Origin: an uncultured Eubacteriales bacterium
GTDB taxonomy: Bacteria > Bacillota > Clostridia > Oscillospirales > CAG-272
Assembly (NCBI GenBank): GCA_900546695.1
Contig: URDX01000013.1
Coordinates: 1 to 44,016, forward strand
DNA: 44,016 nucleotides
Reading direction: 5' to 3'
Below, in pieces: positions 31,266 through 38,337 of the stretch; positions within the stretch are counted from its first letter, which is position 1, and every line of letters begins with the position of its first letter. The position numbers and the translations under genes were made by a program. Below the pieces are notes generated by a model. That model was given only the letters and a program-made list of their open reading frames with translations, made no database searches and was not told the DNA's origin.

Positions 31266-32540
31266 ATGATTACATCAATCACCGGAATCAACTGGGGCGA
31301 CGAGGGCAAGGGCAGAATGGTTGACCTGCTCAGCCGCGATTACGACATCGTAGTCCGCTATCAGGGCGGAAACAATGCTGGTCATACCGTAGTTAACGAG
31401 AAGGGAAAGTTCATACTTAACCTCCTTCCCTCCGGCATCCTCCGCGACGACACCGTCAACGTGCTCGGACCCGGCATGGTCATCGACGTAGAGCACCTTT
31501 TCGGCGAGGTCAAGAAGCTCCGCAATGCGGGCATCACCATTACCCCCGATAACCTCAAGATAAGCGACCGCGCGGTTATCTGCATGCCCTATCACAAGAT
31601 GCTCGACTGCCTCGAGGAGGACCGCCTCGGCGACGCTAAGTTCGGCTCTACAAGACGCGGCATCGCTCCCGTATACGCCGACCGCTTCATGAAGAAGGTG
31701 TTCCGTATGGGCGAGCTGCTTCATATGGATTCGGTCAAGCGCAAGATGCCCGGCATCATCGAGTGGAAGAACCTCACCGTTCACGGCGGCTACGGCGCGC
31801 CCGAGCTCAAGAGCGAGGATATGATTGCATGGCTCGAGGAGTTCGGTCTGCCGTTCACCGACTATATCTGCAATACTACCGAATATCTCGGCGCTGCCGT
31901 CAAGGCGGGCAAGAACATCATGTTCGAGGCTCAGCTCGGCGCGCTCCGCGATATCGACTTCGGCATCGTGCCCTACACCAGCTCCTCTTATACTATTTCG
32001 TCCTTTGCTCCCATCGGCGCGGGCATCCCGTTCGCTCATCTCGATAAGGCTATCGGTATCATGAAGGCTTACTCGAGCTGCGTAGGCGAGGGACCGTTTA
32101 CCTGCGAGCTGTTCGGCGACGAGGCAAAGGCGCTCCGCGATGCGGGCGGCGAGTACGGCGCTGCTACAGGCAGACCCCGCAGAGTCGGCGGCTTTGATAT
32201 CCCCGCTTCTAAGTACGGAATTCTTATGCAGGGCGCTACCGAGATCGCGCTGACAAAGCTCGACGTGCTCTCTTACCTCGATAAGATCCCCGTATGCGTT
32301 AAGTACGATATCGACGGCGAGCTCACCGACGTGTTCCCCGTAGGCGACGCGCTCAACGCGGCAAAGCCCGTTTATGAGTACATGGACGGCTGGAAGACCG
32401 ATATCTCCGGCTGCCGCAGCTTTGAGGAGCTGCCCGAGAATGCGCAGAAGTATGTTAAGTATATCGAGCGCATGACCGAGTGCAAAATAAAATATGTATC
32501 CGTCGGAGCGGGCAGGGATGAATATTTTATAATGGATTAA
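31266..32540 (+). CDS. purA: Adenylosuccinate synthetase
   Basis: A 424-residue GTP-dependent enzyme joining IMP and aspartate to form adenylosuccinate. The N-terminal GINWGDEGKGRMVD P-loop and GGNNAGHT are intact. STRRGIAPVYADR, the GRPRRVGGFD switch and the late KYDIDGEL segment match the family. Length is normal. AGAGGTAAG lies just before ATG 31266; the longer frame to 31155 overlaps purB and has no site. Terminated by the hairpin at 32587-32626. Confidence 0.97.
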   Translation: MITSITGINWGDEGKGRMVDLLSRDYDIVVRYQGGNNAGHTVVNEKGKFILNLLPSGILRDDTVNVLGPGMVIDVEHLFGEVKKLRNAGITITPDNLKISDRAVICMPYHKMLDCLEEDRLGDAKFGSTRRGIAPVYADRFMKKVFRMGELLHMDSVKRKMPGIIEWKNLTVHGGYGAPELKSEDMIAWLEEFGLPFTDYICNTTEYLGAAVKAGKNIMFEAQLGALRDIDFGIVPYTSSSYTISSFAPIGAGIPFAHLDKAIGIMKAYSSCVGEGPFTCELFGDEAKALRDAGGEYGAATGRPRRVGGFDIPASKYGILMQGATEIALTKLDVLSYLDKIPVCVKYDIDGELTDVFPVGDALNAAKPVYEYMDGWKTDISGCRSFEELPENAQKYVKYIERMTECKIKYVSVGAGRDEYFIMD

Positions 32541-32586
32541 AATCGCACAAGCAATCGCGTTTGGTTTATTTTCAATTCCCCTTTAC

Positions 32587-32626
32587 AAAAGGCTGATAAG
32601 GAAGCAATTCTTTATCGGCCTTTTTT
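32587..32626 (+). terminator. Terminator of the purB-purA unit
   Basis: AAAAGGCTGATAA (32587-32599) pairs with TTATCGGCCTTTT (32612-32624, one G-T pair), followed by further T's. Confidence 0.9.
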
Positions 32627-32662
32627 CGTGCTTTGCATTTTCCCGTTTGACTTTTTCTCGAT

Positions 32663-32706
32663 TTTACAATATCAGGATAACGCTCTTTACAACGGGGTAC
32701 TATAAT
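32663..32706 (+). promoter_or_regulatory. pstS promoter with candidate PhoP box
   Basis: TATAAT lies at 32701-32706 with no good -35 at the right distance. TTTACAA occurs at 32663-32669 and 32686-32692, 23 nt apart (two helical turns), on the same face. Firmicute PhoP sites are TTAACA/TTTACA direct repeats with 11-nt periodicity near -20 to -60, so an activator-dependent phosphate-starvation promoter is likely (inference). Confidence 0.6.
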
Positions 32707-32742
32707 AGAGCCGTACCAAGGAAGAAAGGAAGAAATGATAAA

Positions 32743-33624
32743 ATGAAAAGCATGAAGAAGATCATAGCAATAGCACTTACCGCTCTCATGAGCGTATCGG
32801 CACTTGCAAGCTGCGGCAGCACCGCAGGCGGCGGTGCAAGCGGGACAACGACCGCATCCGGCGCAGCACAGACAAGCGCGGAGACCGAGGTAAAGGGTAC
32901 TGTTTCGACAAACGGCTCCACCTCGATGCAGAAGGTCATCAGCACGCTCAGCGAGCAGTTTATGAACGATAACGGCGGCATCACCGTAACATACGACCCG
33001 ACCGGCTCGGGCACGGGCATCGAGGCTGTCAAGAACGGCAGCACCGATATCGGACTTTCGTCAAGAAAGCTCAAGGACAGCGAGTCGGGTCTTACCGCGA
33101 CCACCGTTGCGCTTGACGGAATCGCCATCATAGTCAACAAGGACAGCAAGGTCGAGGACCTGACGGTCGAGCAGATAGCAAGCATCTTTACAGGCGAGGT
33201 AACTAACTGGAAGGATGTCGGCGGCGACGACCTCGAGATATCCTGCATCGGACGCGAGTCCGGTTCGGGCACAAGAGACGGCTTTGAGTCGGTAACAAAT
33301 ACGAGCGACAAGTGCAAGCTCGCACAGGAGCTCACCTCCACCGGCGCGGTCATCTCCGCGGTACAGAACAACAAGAACGCGATAGGCTACGCCTCGCTCT
33401 CCGCAGTTGACGGTCAGAGCGGTGTAAAGGCTGTCAAGGTTGCAGGCGTTGAGTGCTCCGAGGCGACCGTTCTCGACGGCAGCTACGCTATCCAGCGTCC
33501 GTTCGTGCTTGTCACCAAGGACGGCGTAAAGCTCTCCGATGCGGCTCAGAAGTTCTTTGACTACGCTACCTCCTCCGCTGCCTCCGACCTTATCAGAAAA
33601 GCAGGCGCGGTCCCCGTAAAGTAA
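32743..33624 (+). CDS. pstS: Phosphate-binding lipoprotein PstS
   Basis: A 293-residue extracellular phosphate-binding protein of the Pst ABC transporter. The signal peptide ends in lipobox LASC, followed by a Gly/Ala/Ser/Thr-rich linker. NGSTSMQKVISTL and GSGTGIEAVKNGSTDIGLSS bind phosphate; GRESGSGTRDGFE is the second phosphate loop. ATG 32743 follows AAAGGAAG by about 10 nt; ATG 32752 is an alternative. It is first in pstSCAB-phoU, with its own Pho-type promoter. Confidence 0.96.
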   Translation: MKSMKKIIAIALTALMSVSALASCGSTAGGGASGTTTASGAAQTSAETEVKGTVSTNGSTSMQKVISTLSEQFMNDNGGITVTYDPTGSGTGIEAVKNGSTDIGLSSRKLKDSESGLTATTVALDGIAIIVNKDSKVEDLTVEQIASIFTGEVTNWKDVGGDDLEISCIGRESGSGTRDGFESVTNTSDKCKLAQELTSTGAVISAVQNNKNAIGYASLSAVDGQSGVKAVKVAGVECSEATVLDGSYAIQRPFVLVTKDGVKLSDAAQKFFDYATSSAASDLIRKAGAVPVK

Positions 33625-33823
33625 AACAGCAGGGCGGATATGCCCGCGGCTGAGAGTGTTACCCTGCGGTTCGTGCCGCCATCGGTGCGGCTGCGGCTCT
33701 CCCGCTGCGGTGCATGGGTGCCGGGCATTGCATATGCTGCGCCGCCCGCGAAAAAATTGCCCCGCCGACCGTCTGCGCAGCTGCTGCACCGCGCGGCTGG
33801 GTAAATGCTGTCGGAGTGATGAT
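33625..33823 (+). other. GC-rich pstS-pstC intercistronic region
   Basis: A 199-nt spacer with many short GC dyads (for example CCGC-CATCGGT-GCGG near 33678 and a GCAGCTGCTGC word near 33777). No gene or T-run terminator. Such structures often stabilise or attenuate the pstS message relative to the transporter genes (inference). Confidence 0.45.
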
Positions 33824-34687
33824 ATGAAAAAGAAGAAGCTAACTGAAAAGCTGTTTCACACGATATTTCTTCTCTGCGGGCTCGTCGCCGTTGCGTTCGT
33901 GCTCGGCATCAGTATATATCTTATCGTGTCGGGCATACCCGCGATACGTCAGGTCGGGCTTGTCGAATTCCTTTTCGGCGACACATGGAGCTCGGGCACG
34001 GAGCAGTTCGGCATCCTGTCGTTTATACTGACGAGCGTCTACGGCACGGCGGGCGCGATAGTGCTCGGCGTACCGCTCGGGCTGCTGACCGCGGTGTTTA
34101 TCGCAAAGATAGCTCCGCCGCGCATCGCCTCGGTGATAAGCTCCGCCGTCGGGCTGCTTGCGGGTATCCCGTCGGTCGTATACGGCTTGGTCGGAATGAC
34201 CGTTCTCGTGCCGAGTATACAGAGCGCGTTCGGACTGTCAAGCGGCGCGTGTCTGCTTGCCGCGATACTTGTGCTTGCGGTGATGATACTGCCGTACATC
34301 GTCAGCGTATCTGAGACGGCGCTGCGCGCGGTGCCGTCCGAATATGAGGAAGCATCGCTCGCGCTCGGCGCAACGCGGATGGAAACATATTTCAAGGTGT
34401 CGCTGCGCGCGGCACGCAGCGGCGTTATCACCTCGGTGGTGCAGGGCATCGGCAGAGCGATAGGCGAGGCAATGGCTATCATAATGGTGTCGGGCAACGT
34501 GCCAAACATGCCGCGGCTTTTCGGCTCGGTGCGCTTTCTTACCACCGCCATCGTCTCGGAGATGTCGTACGCACCGTACGGCTCGCTTCAGCGGCAGGCG
34601 CTGTTCTCGATAGGACTTGTTCTGTTCCTGTTTATAATGCTGATAAACGCATTGCTGCATACGGTCGTTTCAAAGGAGGAGTCCTGA
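33824..34687 (+). CDS. pstC: Phosphate ABC transporter permease PstC
   Basis: A 287-residue inner permease subunit with six membrane spans. GIPSVVYGLVGM is the family loop, and the EAA coupling motif EYEEASLALGATRMETYFKV contacts PstB. ATG 33824 has GGAGTGA about 6 nt upstream; the long upstream in-frame stretch is structured spacer with no site. Its last codons contain the distant Shine-Dalgarno of pstA. Confidence 0.96.
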   Translation: MKKKKLTEKLFHTIFLLCGLVAVAFVLGISIYLIVSGIPAIRQVGLVEFLFGDTWSSGTEQFGILSFILTSVYGTAGAIVLGVPLGLLTAVFIAKIAPPRIASVISSAVGLLAGIPSVVYGLVGMTVLVPSIQSAFGLSSGACLLAAILVLAVMILPYIVSVSETALRAVPSEYEEASLALGATRMETYFKVSLRAARSGVITSVVQGIGRAIGEAMAIIMVSGNVPNMPRLFGSVRFLTTAIVSEMSYAPYGSLQRQALFSIGLVLFLFIMLINALLHTVVSKEES

Positions 34688-34711
34688 GCTGCGCTCGGGT
34701 GATCGGATATG
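34672..34711 (+). promoter_or_regulatory. pstA ribosome binding site with hairpin spacer
   Basis: AAAGGAGG (34672-34679) lies in the end of pstC, 29 nt from ATG 34709. CCTGAG (34683-34688) pairs with CTCGGG (34694-34699), enclosing the pstC stop codon. Looping it out leaves about 12 nt. An in-frame stop at 34700 excludes an earlier start. Confidence 0.6.
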
Positions 34712-35548
34712 AAAAGAAAGCTGAAAAACGGCGCAGCCGCAGCGCTCGTCGGCATTGCAGGCGCAATGACGGTATTGCTGCTGCTCTTTCTCATCGGCTA
34801 TATACTGCTGCGCGGTCTGCCTGAGCTGTCGCTTGAGATGCTGACATCGGAGCGTTCGTACCTCACGGGTACGGTCGGTATACTGCCTAACATACTCAGC
34901 ACGCTGTACATCATCATCGTTTCAATGGTGATAGTGCTGCCGCTCGGCGTAGGCGCGGCGATATATCTGAGCGAATACGCCCGCGCGGGAAAACTGGTGA
35001 AGCTGATGACCTTCGCCGTCGACACCCTGACGGGTATCCCGTCTATCATCTTCGGACTGGTGGGAATGCTGTTCTTCGGTCAGATACTCGGGCTGAAGCA
35101 GGGCATCCTCGCGGGCGGTCTGACGCTTGTGATAATGGTGCTGCCGACCGTTATCGGCAACACGCTCGAGAGTCTGCGCTCGGTACCGAATTCGCTGCGC
35201 GAAGGCGCGCTTGCGCTCGGCAGCGGAAAATGGCATATGATACGTACGGTCGTGCTGCCCAACGCGCTCGACGGAATCCTGACCGGCTGCATTCTGTCGG
35301 TGGGCAGAATAACGGGAGAGTCGGCGGCGCTGCTTTTCACGGCAGGCTTCGGACTCAAGCTGACCGACTTTTTCACCTCGCTGACATCCTCCTCCGCGAC
35401 CCTGAGCGTCGCGCTGTACGTGTATGCGGGTGAGGAGGGCAGATTCGATATCGCATTTGCCATCGCGGCGGTGCTCATCGTGATAGTGCTGCTGCTCAAT
35501 CTTGCCGCCGCGCTCACGGCGAAATCACTGAAAGGAAAGAAGAAATGA
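34709..35548 (+). CDS. pstA: Phosphate ABC transporter permease PstA
   Basis: A 279-residue permease subunit with six spans, paralogous to PstC. GIPSIIFGLVGMLFFG and the coupling motif NSLREGALALGSGKWHMIRTVVLPNA are conserved. GRITGESAALLFTAG is typical of PstA. The stop overlaps the pstB start (ATGA), giving translational coupling to the ATPase. The start lacks a close Shine-Dalgarno and depends on the hairpin-spaced one. Confidence 0.96.
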   Translation: MKRKLKNGAAAALVGIAGAMTVLLLLFLIGYILLRGLPELSLEMLTSERSYLTGTVGILPNILSTLYIIIVSMVIVLPLGVGAAIYLSEYARAGKLVKLMTFAVDTLTGIPSIIFGLVGMLFFGQILGLKQGILAGGLTLVIMVLPTVIGNTLESLRSVPNSLREGALALGSGKWHMIRTVVLPNALDGILTGCILSVGRITGESAALLFTAGFGLKLTDFFTSLTSSSATLSVALYVYAGEEGRFDIAFAIAAVLIVIVLLLNLAAALTAKSLKGKKK

Positions 35549-36303
35549 ACAAGGCGCTGATAACGGTAAAGGATCTTGATCTCCGGTACGGCGACCATCA
35601 GGCGCTGTACGGCATTACCGCCGATATTCCGGAGCATGAGATAACCGCACTGATAGGTCCGTCGGGCTGCGGAAAATCGACCTTTCTTAAAACGATAAAC
35701 AGAATGAACGACCTCGTTCCCGACTGCCGCATAAGCGGCGAGGTGTGCTTTGACGGCGAGAATATCTACGGCGACGGAGTCGACGTGACCGCGCTGCGCA
35801 CAAGGGTCGGCATGGTCTTTCAGAAGCCTAATCCCTTCCCCATGAGCATCTACGACAACATCGCCTACGGTCCGCGTCTGATGGGTATCCGCTCGCGTAA
35901 GCAGCTCGACGAGATAGTTGAGAGCTCGCTCCGCAATGCGGCGATATGGGACGAGACGAAGGACAGACTGAAAAAATCCGCGCTCGGAATGTCGGGCGGT
36001 CAGCAGCAGAGGCTCTGCATCGCGCGTGCGCTCGCGGTAAAGCCGCAGGTGCTGCTCATGGATGAGCCGACGAGCGCGCTCGACCCGATTTCGACGGGAA
36101 GAATAGAAGAGCTTGCACTCGAGCTGAAAAAGGAGTATACTATTATAATAGTGACCCACAATATGCAGCAGGCGACGCGCATCTCCGACCGCACGGCATT
36201 CTTCCTGCTCGGAAAGCTGGTCGAATTCGACGAGACCGAGCGGATGTTTTCCACCCCCTCCGACAAGAGAACGGAGGACTATATAACAGGGAGGTTCGGA
36301 TAA
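35545..36303 (+). CDS. pstB: Phosphate ABC transporter ATPase PstB
   Basis: A 252-residue ATPase that powers phosphate import. Walker A GPSGCGKST is at 38-46, the Q-loop is in MVFQKPNPFPMSIYDN, signature MSGGQQQRL, Walker B LLMDEPTSALDP and the H-loop VTHNMQQA. NRMNDLVP and YGPRLMGI are typical of PstB. AAAGGAAG lies upstream. It overlaps pstA by 4 nt and phoU by 1 nt (TAATG). Confidence 0.97.
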   Translation: MNKALITVKDLDLRYGDHQALYGITADIPEHEITALIGPSGCGKSTFLKTINRMNDLVPDCRISGEVCFDGENIYGDGVDVTALRTRVGMVFQKPNPFPMSIYDNIAYGPRLMGIRSRKQLDEIVESSLRNAAIWDETKDRLKKSALGMSGGQQQRLCIARALAVKPQVLLMDEPTSALDPISTGRIEELALELKKEYTIIIVTHNMQQATRISDRTAFFLLGKLVEFDETERMFSTPSDKRTEDYITGRFG

Positions 36304-36950
36304 TGAGAGCGGCGTTTGATGAGCAGCTGAGACAGCTGCGGCAGGAGCTGATAGGCATGAGCGGCGAATGCGAGGAGGCGCTTGCGAGAGCGACCGGAGC
36401 ATTCATGACGGGAGACGGCGAGCTCGCCGCATCGGTGATAAAGACGGCTGAGTCGATAGACCGACGCGAGCGCGACATTGAGGCGATGTGTCTCAAGCTG
36501 CTGCTCACGCAGCACCCCGTAGCGACCGATCTGCGCACCGTTTCCTCCGCGCTCAAGATGGTTACAGATCTTGAACGTATCGGAAATCAGTCGGCGGATA
36601 TCGCAGACATCGTGCGCATCGCGGCATTTCCCGACAGCGCCGAGCGTCAGACGATACACGACATGGCGCAGGCGGTCATCGGAATGGTTAGCGGCAGCGT
36701 CGATGCCTTTGCATCCGGCGACTGCGAGCGCGCGGCGGAGATAATCGCGGAGGACGACGTTGTCGATGCGTATTTCGACCGCGTCAAGGAACAGCTCATC
36801 ACCGACATGAAGCACAGCGGTGATTTCAGCCGCTGCGGTATCGACCTGCTCATGATAGCAAAGTATCTCGAGCGGAGCGGCGACCATGCCGTGAATATCG
36901 CTCGCTGGGTCATCTATTCTTCTACAGGAGAGATCCCTGAGGAGGCGTAA
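36303..36950 (+). CDS. phoU: Phosphate uptake regulator PhoU
   Basis: A 215-residue protein of two three-helix repeats, each with an E/D-rich metal-binding face: DRRERDIEAMCLKLLL...DLRTVSSALKMVTDLERIGNQSADIA, then DDVVDAYFDRVKEQL...GIDLLMIAKYLERSGDHAVNIARWV. It links Pst activity to the PhoR/PhoP system and limits phosphate uptake. The start overlaps the pstB stop, with GGGAGG 9 nt upstream. No phoP/phoR pair lies in the window. Its last codons contain the GGAGG used by the next gene. Confidence 0.95.
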   Translation: MRAAFDEQLRQLRQELIGMSGECEEALARATGAFMTGDGELAASVIKTAESIDRRERDIEAMCLKLLLTQHPVATDLRTVSSALKMVTDLERIGNQSADIADIVRIAAFPDSAERQTIHDMAQAVIGMVSGSVDAFASGDCERAAEIIAEDDVVDAYFDRVKEQLITDMKHSGDFSRCGIDLLMIAKYLERSGDHAVNIARWVIYSSTGEIPEEA

Positions 36951-36987
36951 CGTAAAAGCGCTCCCGACGGGGGCGTGGAATACGATG
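36941..36987 (+). promoter_or_regulatory. pdxK ribosome binding site with hairpin spacer
   Basis: GGAGG (36941-36945) at the end of phoU lies 39 nt before ATG 36985. Between them CGTA (36951-36954) pairs with TACG (36981-36984), and CGCTCCC (36959-36965) with GGGGGCG (36969-36975, one G-T pair). The folded structure ends at the ATG and leaves about 5 nt effective spacing. Confidence 0.5.
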
Positions 36988-37833
36988 GGTGAATACAAAA
37001 GAATTCTGACGGTGCAGGATATTTCCTGCGTCGGGCAGTGCTCGCTTACGGCGGCGCTGCCGATACTCTCTGCATGCGGCATTGAGACGGCGGTGCTGCC
37101 GTCGGCGGTGCTGTCGACGCACACGGGCTGCTTTGAGGGCTATACATTCCGCGATCTCGGCGATGATATGGCGGGGATAGCGGAGCATTGGGAGCGCGAG
37201 GGGATACGGTTCGATGCCGTTTACTCGGGCTATCTCGGCTCTGCCGCGCAGGCATCGCTCGTCCGCGATATATCGGACAGGCTGCTGCGGGAGGGCGGTG
37301 TGCGGATAGTCGACCCCGCCGTCGCGGATAACGGCAGGCTCTATTCAGGCATAACGCCCGAGCTTGCGGAGTCTATGCGCGGGCTCGTCGCCGATGCCGA
37401 CTATGTGCTGCCTAACATCACTGAGGCGGCTATTCTCTGCGGCATCGAGTACCGCGAGCGGTACGGCGAGGATTATATACGTACCCTGACCGACGCGCTG
37501 CTCGAGCTCGGCGCGAAAAACGTCGTGCTGACGGGAGTCAGCTATGACCCCGGGCATATCGGCGCCGTCGCGGCGAGCCGCAGCGGGATGCGGTACTTCC
37601 CGCACCGCCGCGTCGGAATGCTCTGTCACGGCACGGGCGATATCTTCGCATCGGTCTTTTCGGGGCTGCTGCTGCGCGGCTTTGCACCCGAGGAATGCGC
37701 CTCCGCTGCGGACGAATTCGTGCTGCACTGCATCGAGAATACCGTCGGCGACGAGGAGCATTTTTACGGAGTAAAGTTCGAGCCGCTGCTCGGCGAGATA
37801 ACCGACCGCGTGCGCGGGCTTGACCGAGACTGA
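36985..37833 (+). CDS. pdxY: Pyridoxamine kinase (PdxK/PdxY type)
   Basis: A 282-residue ribokinase-fold vitamin B6 kinase, phosphorylating pyridoxal, pyridoxine or pyridoxamine in B6 salvage. ILTVQDISCVGQCSLTAALPIL is the substrate end, VYSGYLGSAAQ follows, VLPNITEAAILCG is the family motif near 140, and HGTGDIFASVFSGLLLRG supplies the anion hole and catalytic Asp. It follows phoU by 34 nt and may ride on the pst transcript, though a functional link is not evident. The final codons form part of a downstream 32-nt repeat. Confidence 0.9.
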   Translation: MGEYKRILTVQDISCVGQCSLTAALPILSACGIETAVLPSAVLSTHTGCFEGYTFRDLGDDMAGIAEHWEREGIRFDAVYSGYLGSAAQASLVRDISDRLLREGGVRIVDPAVADNGRLYSGITPELAESMRGLVADADYVLPNITEAAILCGIEYRERYGEDYIRTLTDALLELGAKNVVLTGVSYDPGHIGAVAASRSGMRYFPHRRVGMLCHGTGDIFASVFSGLLLRGFAPEECASAADEFVLHCIENTVGDEEHFYGVKFEPLLGEITDRVRGLDRD

Positions 37834-37912
37834 GCAGCGAAAGTTCACGAGCTGACCGAGATTCAGTCGCGAGATTGCACGGCTTGACCGAGACCGAGCT
37901 GCAAAATAAAAT
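37818..37912 (+). repeat. Three-copy ~32-nt repeat starting in the end of pdxY
   Basis: Units start at 37818, 37851 and 37882, each beginning GCTTGACCGAGA or GCTGACCGAGA and continuing CTGAGCAGC-like. The first unit encodes the C-terminal LDRD and stop; the others are non-coding. Confidence 0.75.
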
Positions 37913-37968
37913 AAAAAATCCGCGGGCATCCGTGACGGGCGTTCGGGTCCAAACGGACGACTGCGGTG

Positions 37969-38007
37969 AAAGGGAGCTGTTAAAACTCGTTTTTAACAGC
38001 TCCCTTT
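37969..38007. terminator. 17-bp palindromic hairpin, probable terminator
   Basis: 37969-37985 pairs perfectly with 37991-38007 around a 5-nt loop. The stem is A/T at both ends (AAAGGGAGC... / ...GCTCCCTTT) without a long following T run. It is the first strong hairpin after pdxY and directly precedes the compound structured element. Confidence 0.65.
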
Positions 38008-38014
38008 GATTTCA

Positions 38015-38233
38015 GTGGGGGAGAGATAAAAAATATGCAGAAGCGTCGAAAATCGTCACGTCGCCGTACAAGCGTACGGCAGAGGCGATTTTCGGCGGTA
38101 GAAAAAGCGGATAATTATTTTCTTGGAGAAATCCGATAGGATTTCATCAGCTTTCGCGGTATTTGTGCCGAGTAAAAGCCCAAATTATAATTTTATCCGC
38201 TTTTTCAATCTGCGCTTTTTTAGCCTCCCCCAC
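38015..38233. repeat. Compound-hairpin intergenic element, copy 1
   Basis: The terminal inverted repeats are imperfect: 38015-38041 (GTGGGGGAG...GCAGA) against 38209-38233. Inside, hairpin A pairs CGAAAATCG (38047-38055) with CGATTTTCG (38086-38094) and holds an inner GCCGTAC-AAGC-GTACGGC hairpin. Hairpin B pairs 38101-38114 (GAAAAAGCGGATAA) perfectly with 38193-38206 and holds GAAATCC-GATA-GGATTTC. There is no ORF. It resembles a MITE-like or structured-RNA repeat; a related copy starts at 43886. Confidence 0.75.
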
Positions 38234-38237
38234 CTCG

Positions 38238-38292
38238 TTTTACATGGATTTTACAAAGGGGTGATAACCGATTTGATGTACATTTGATAAAA
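38238..38292 (+). promoter_or_regulatory. Candidate PhoP box and promoter of the Na/Pi cotransporter
   Basis: TTTTACA at 38238-38244 and again at 38249-38255 gives an exact 11-nt period, the classic PhoP-box spacing. Looser ATTTGATG / ATTTGATA words continue at 38271 and 38282, again 11 nt apart. TAAAAT near 38288 could serve as -10. It lies about 90 nt upstream of the cotransporter start. Confidence 0.65.
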
Positions 38293-38337
38293 TAATCTCG
38301 AAATCAGGATAAATAACAGGATTGAGAGATGTAGCAG

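Noticed and set aside
32582..32587. Extra TTTACA word upstream of pstS as part of the Pho box
   Set aside because: It lies at the base of the purA terminator, 80 nt from the other words and out of phase.
35080..36402. Minus-strand ORF of 440 codons opposite pstA/pstB
   Set aside because: Covers two well-identified genes on the other strand and lacks a ribosome site or family features.
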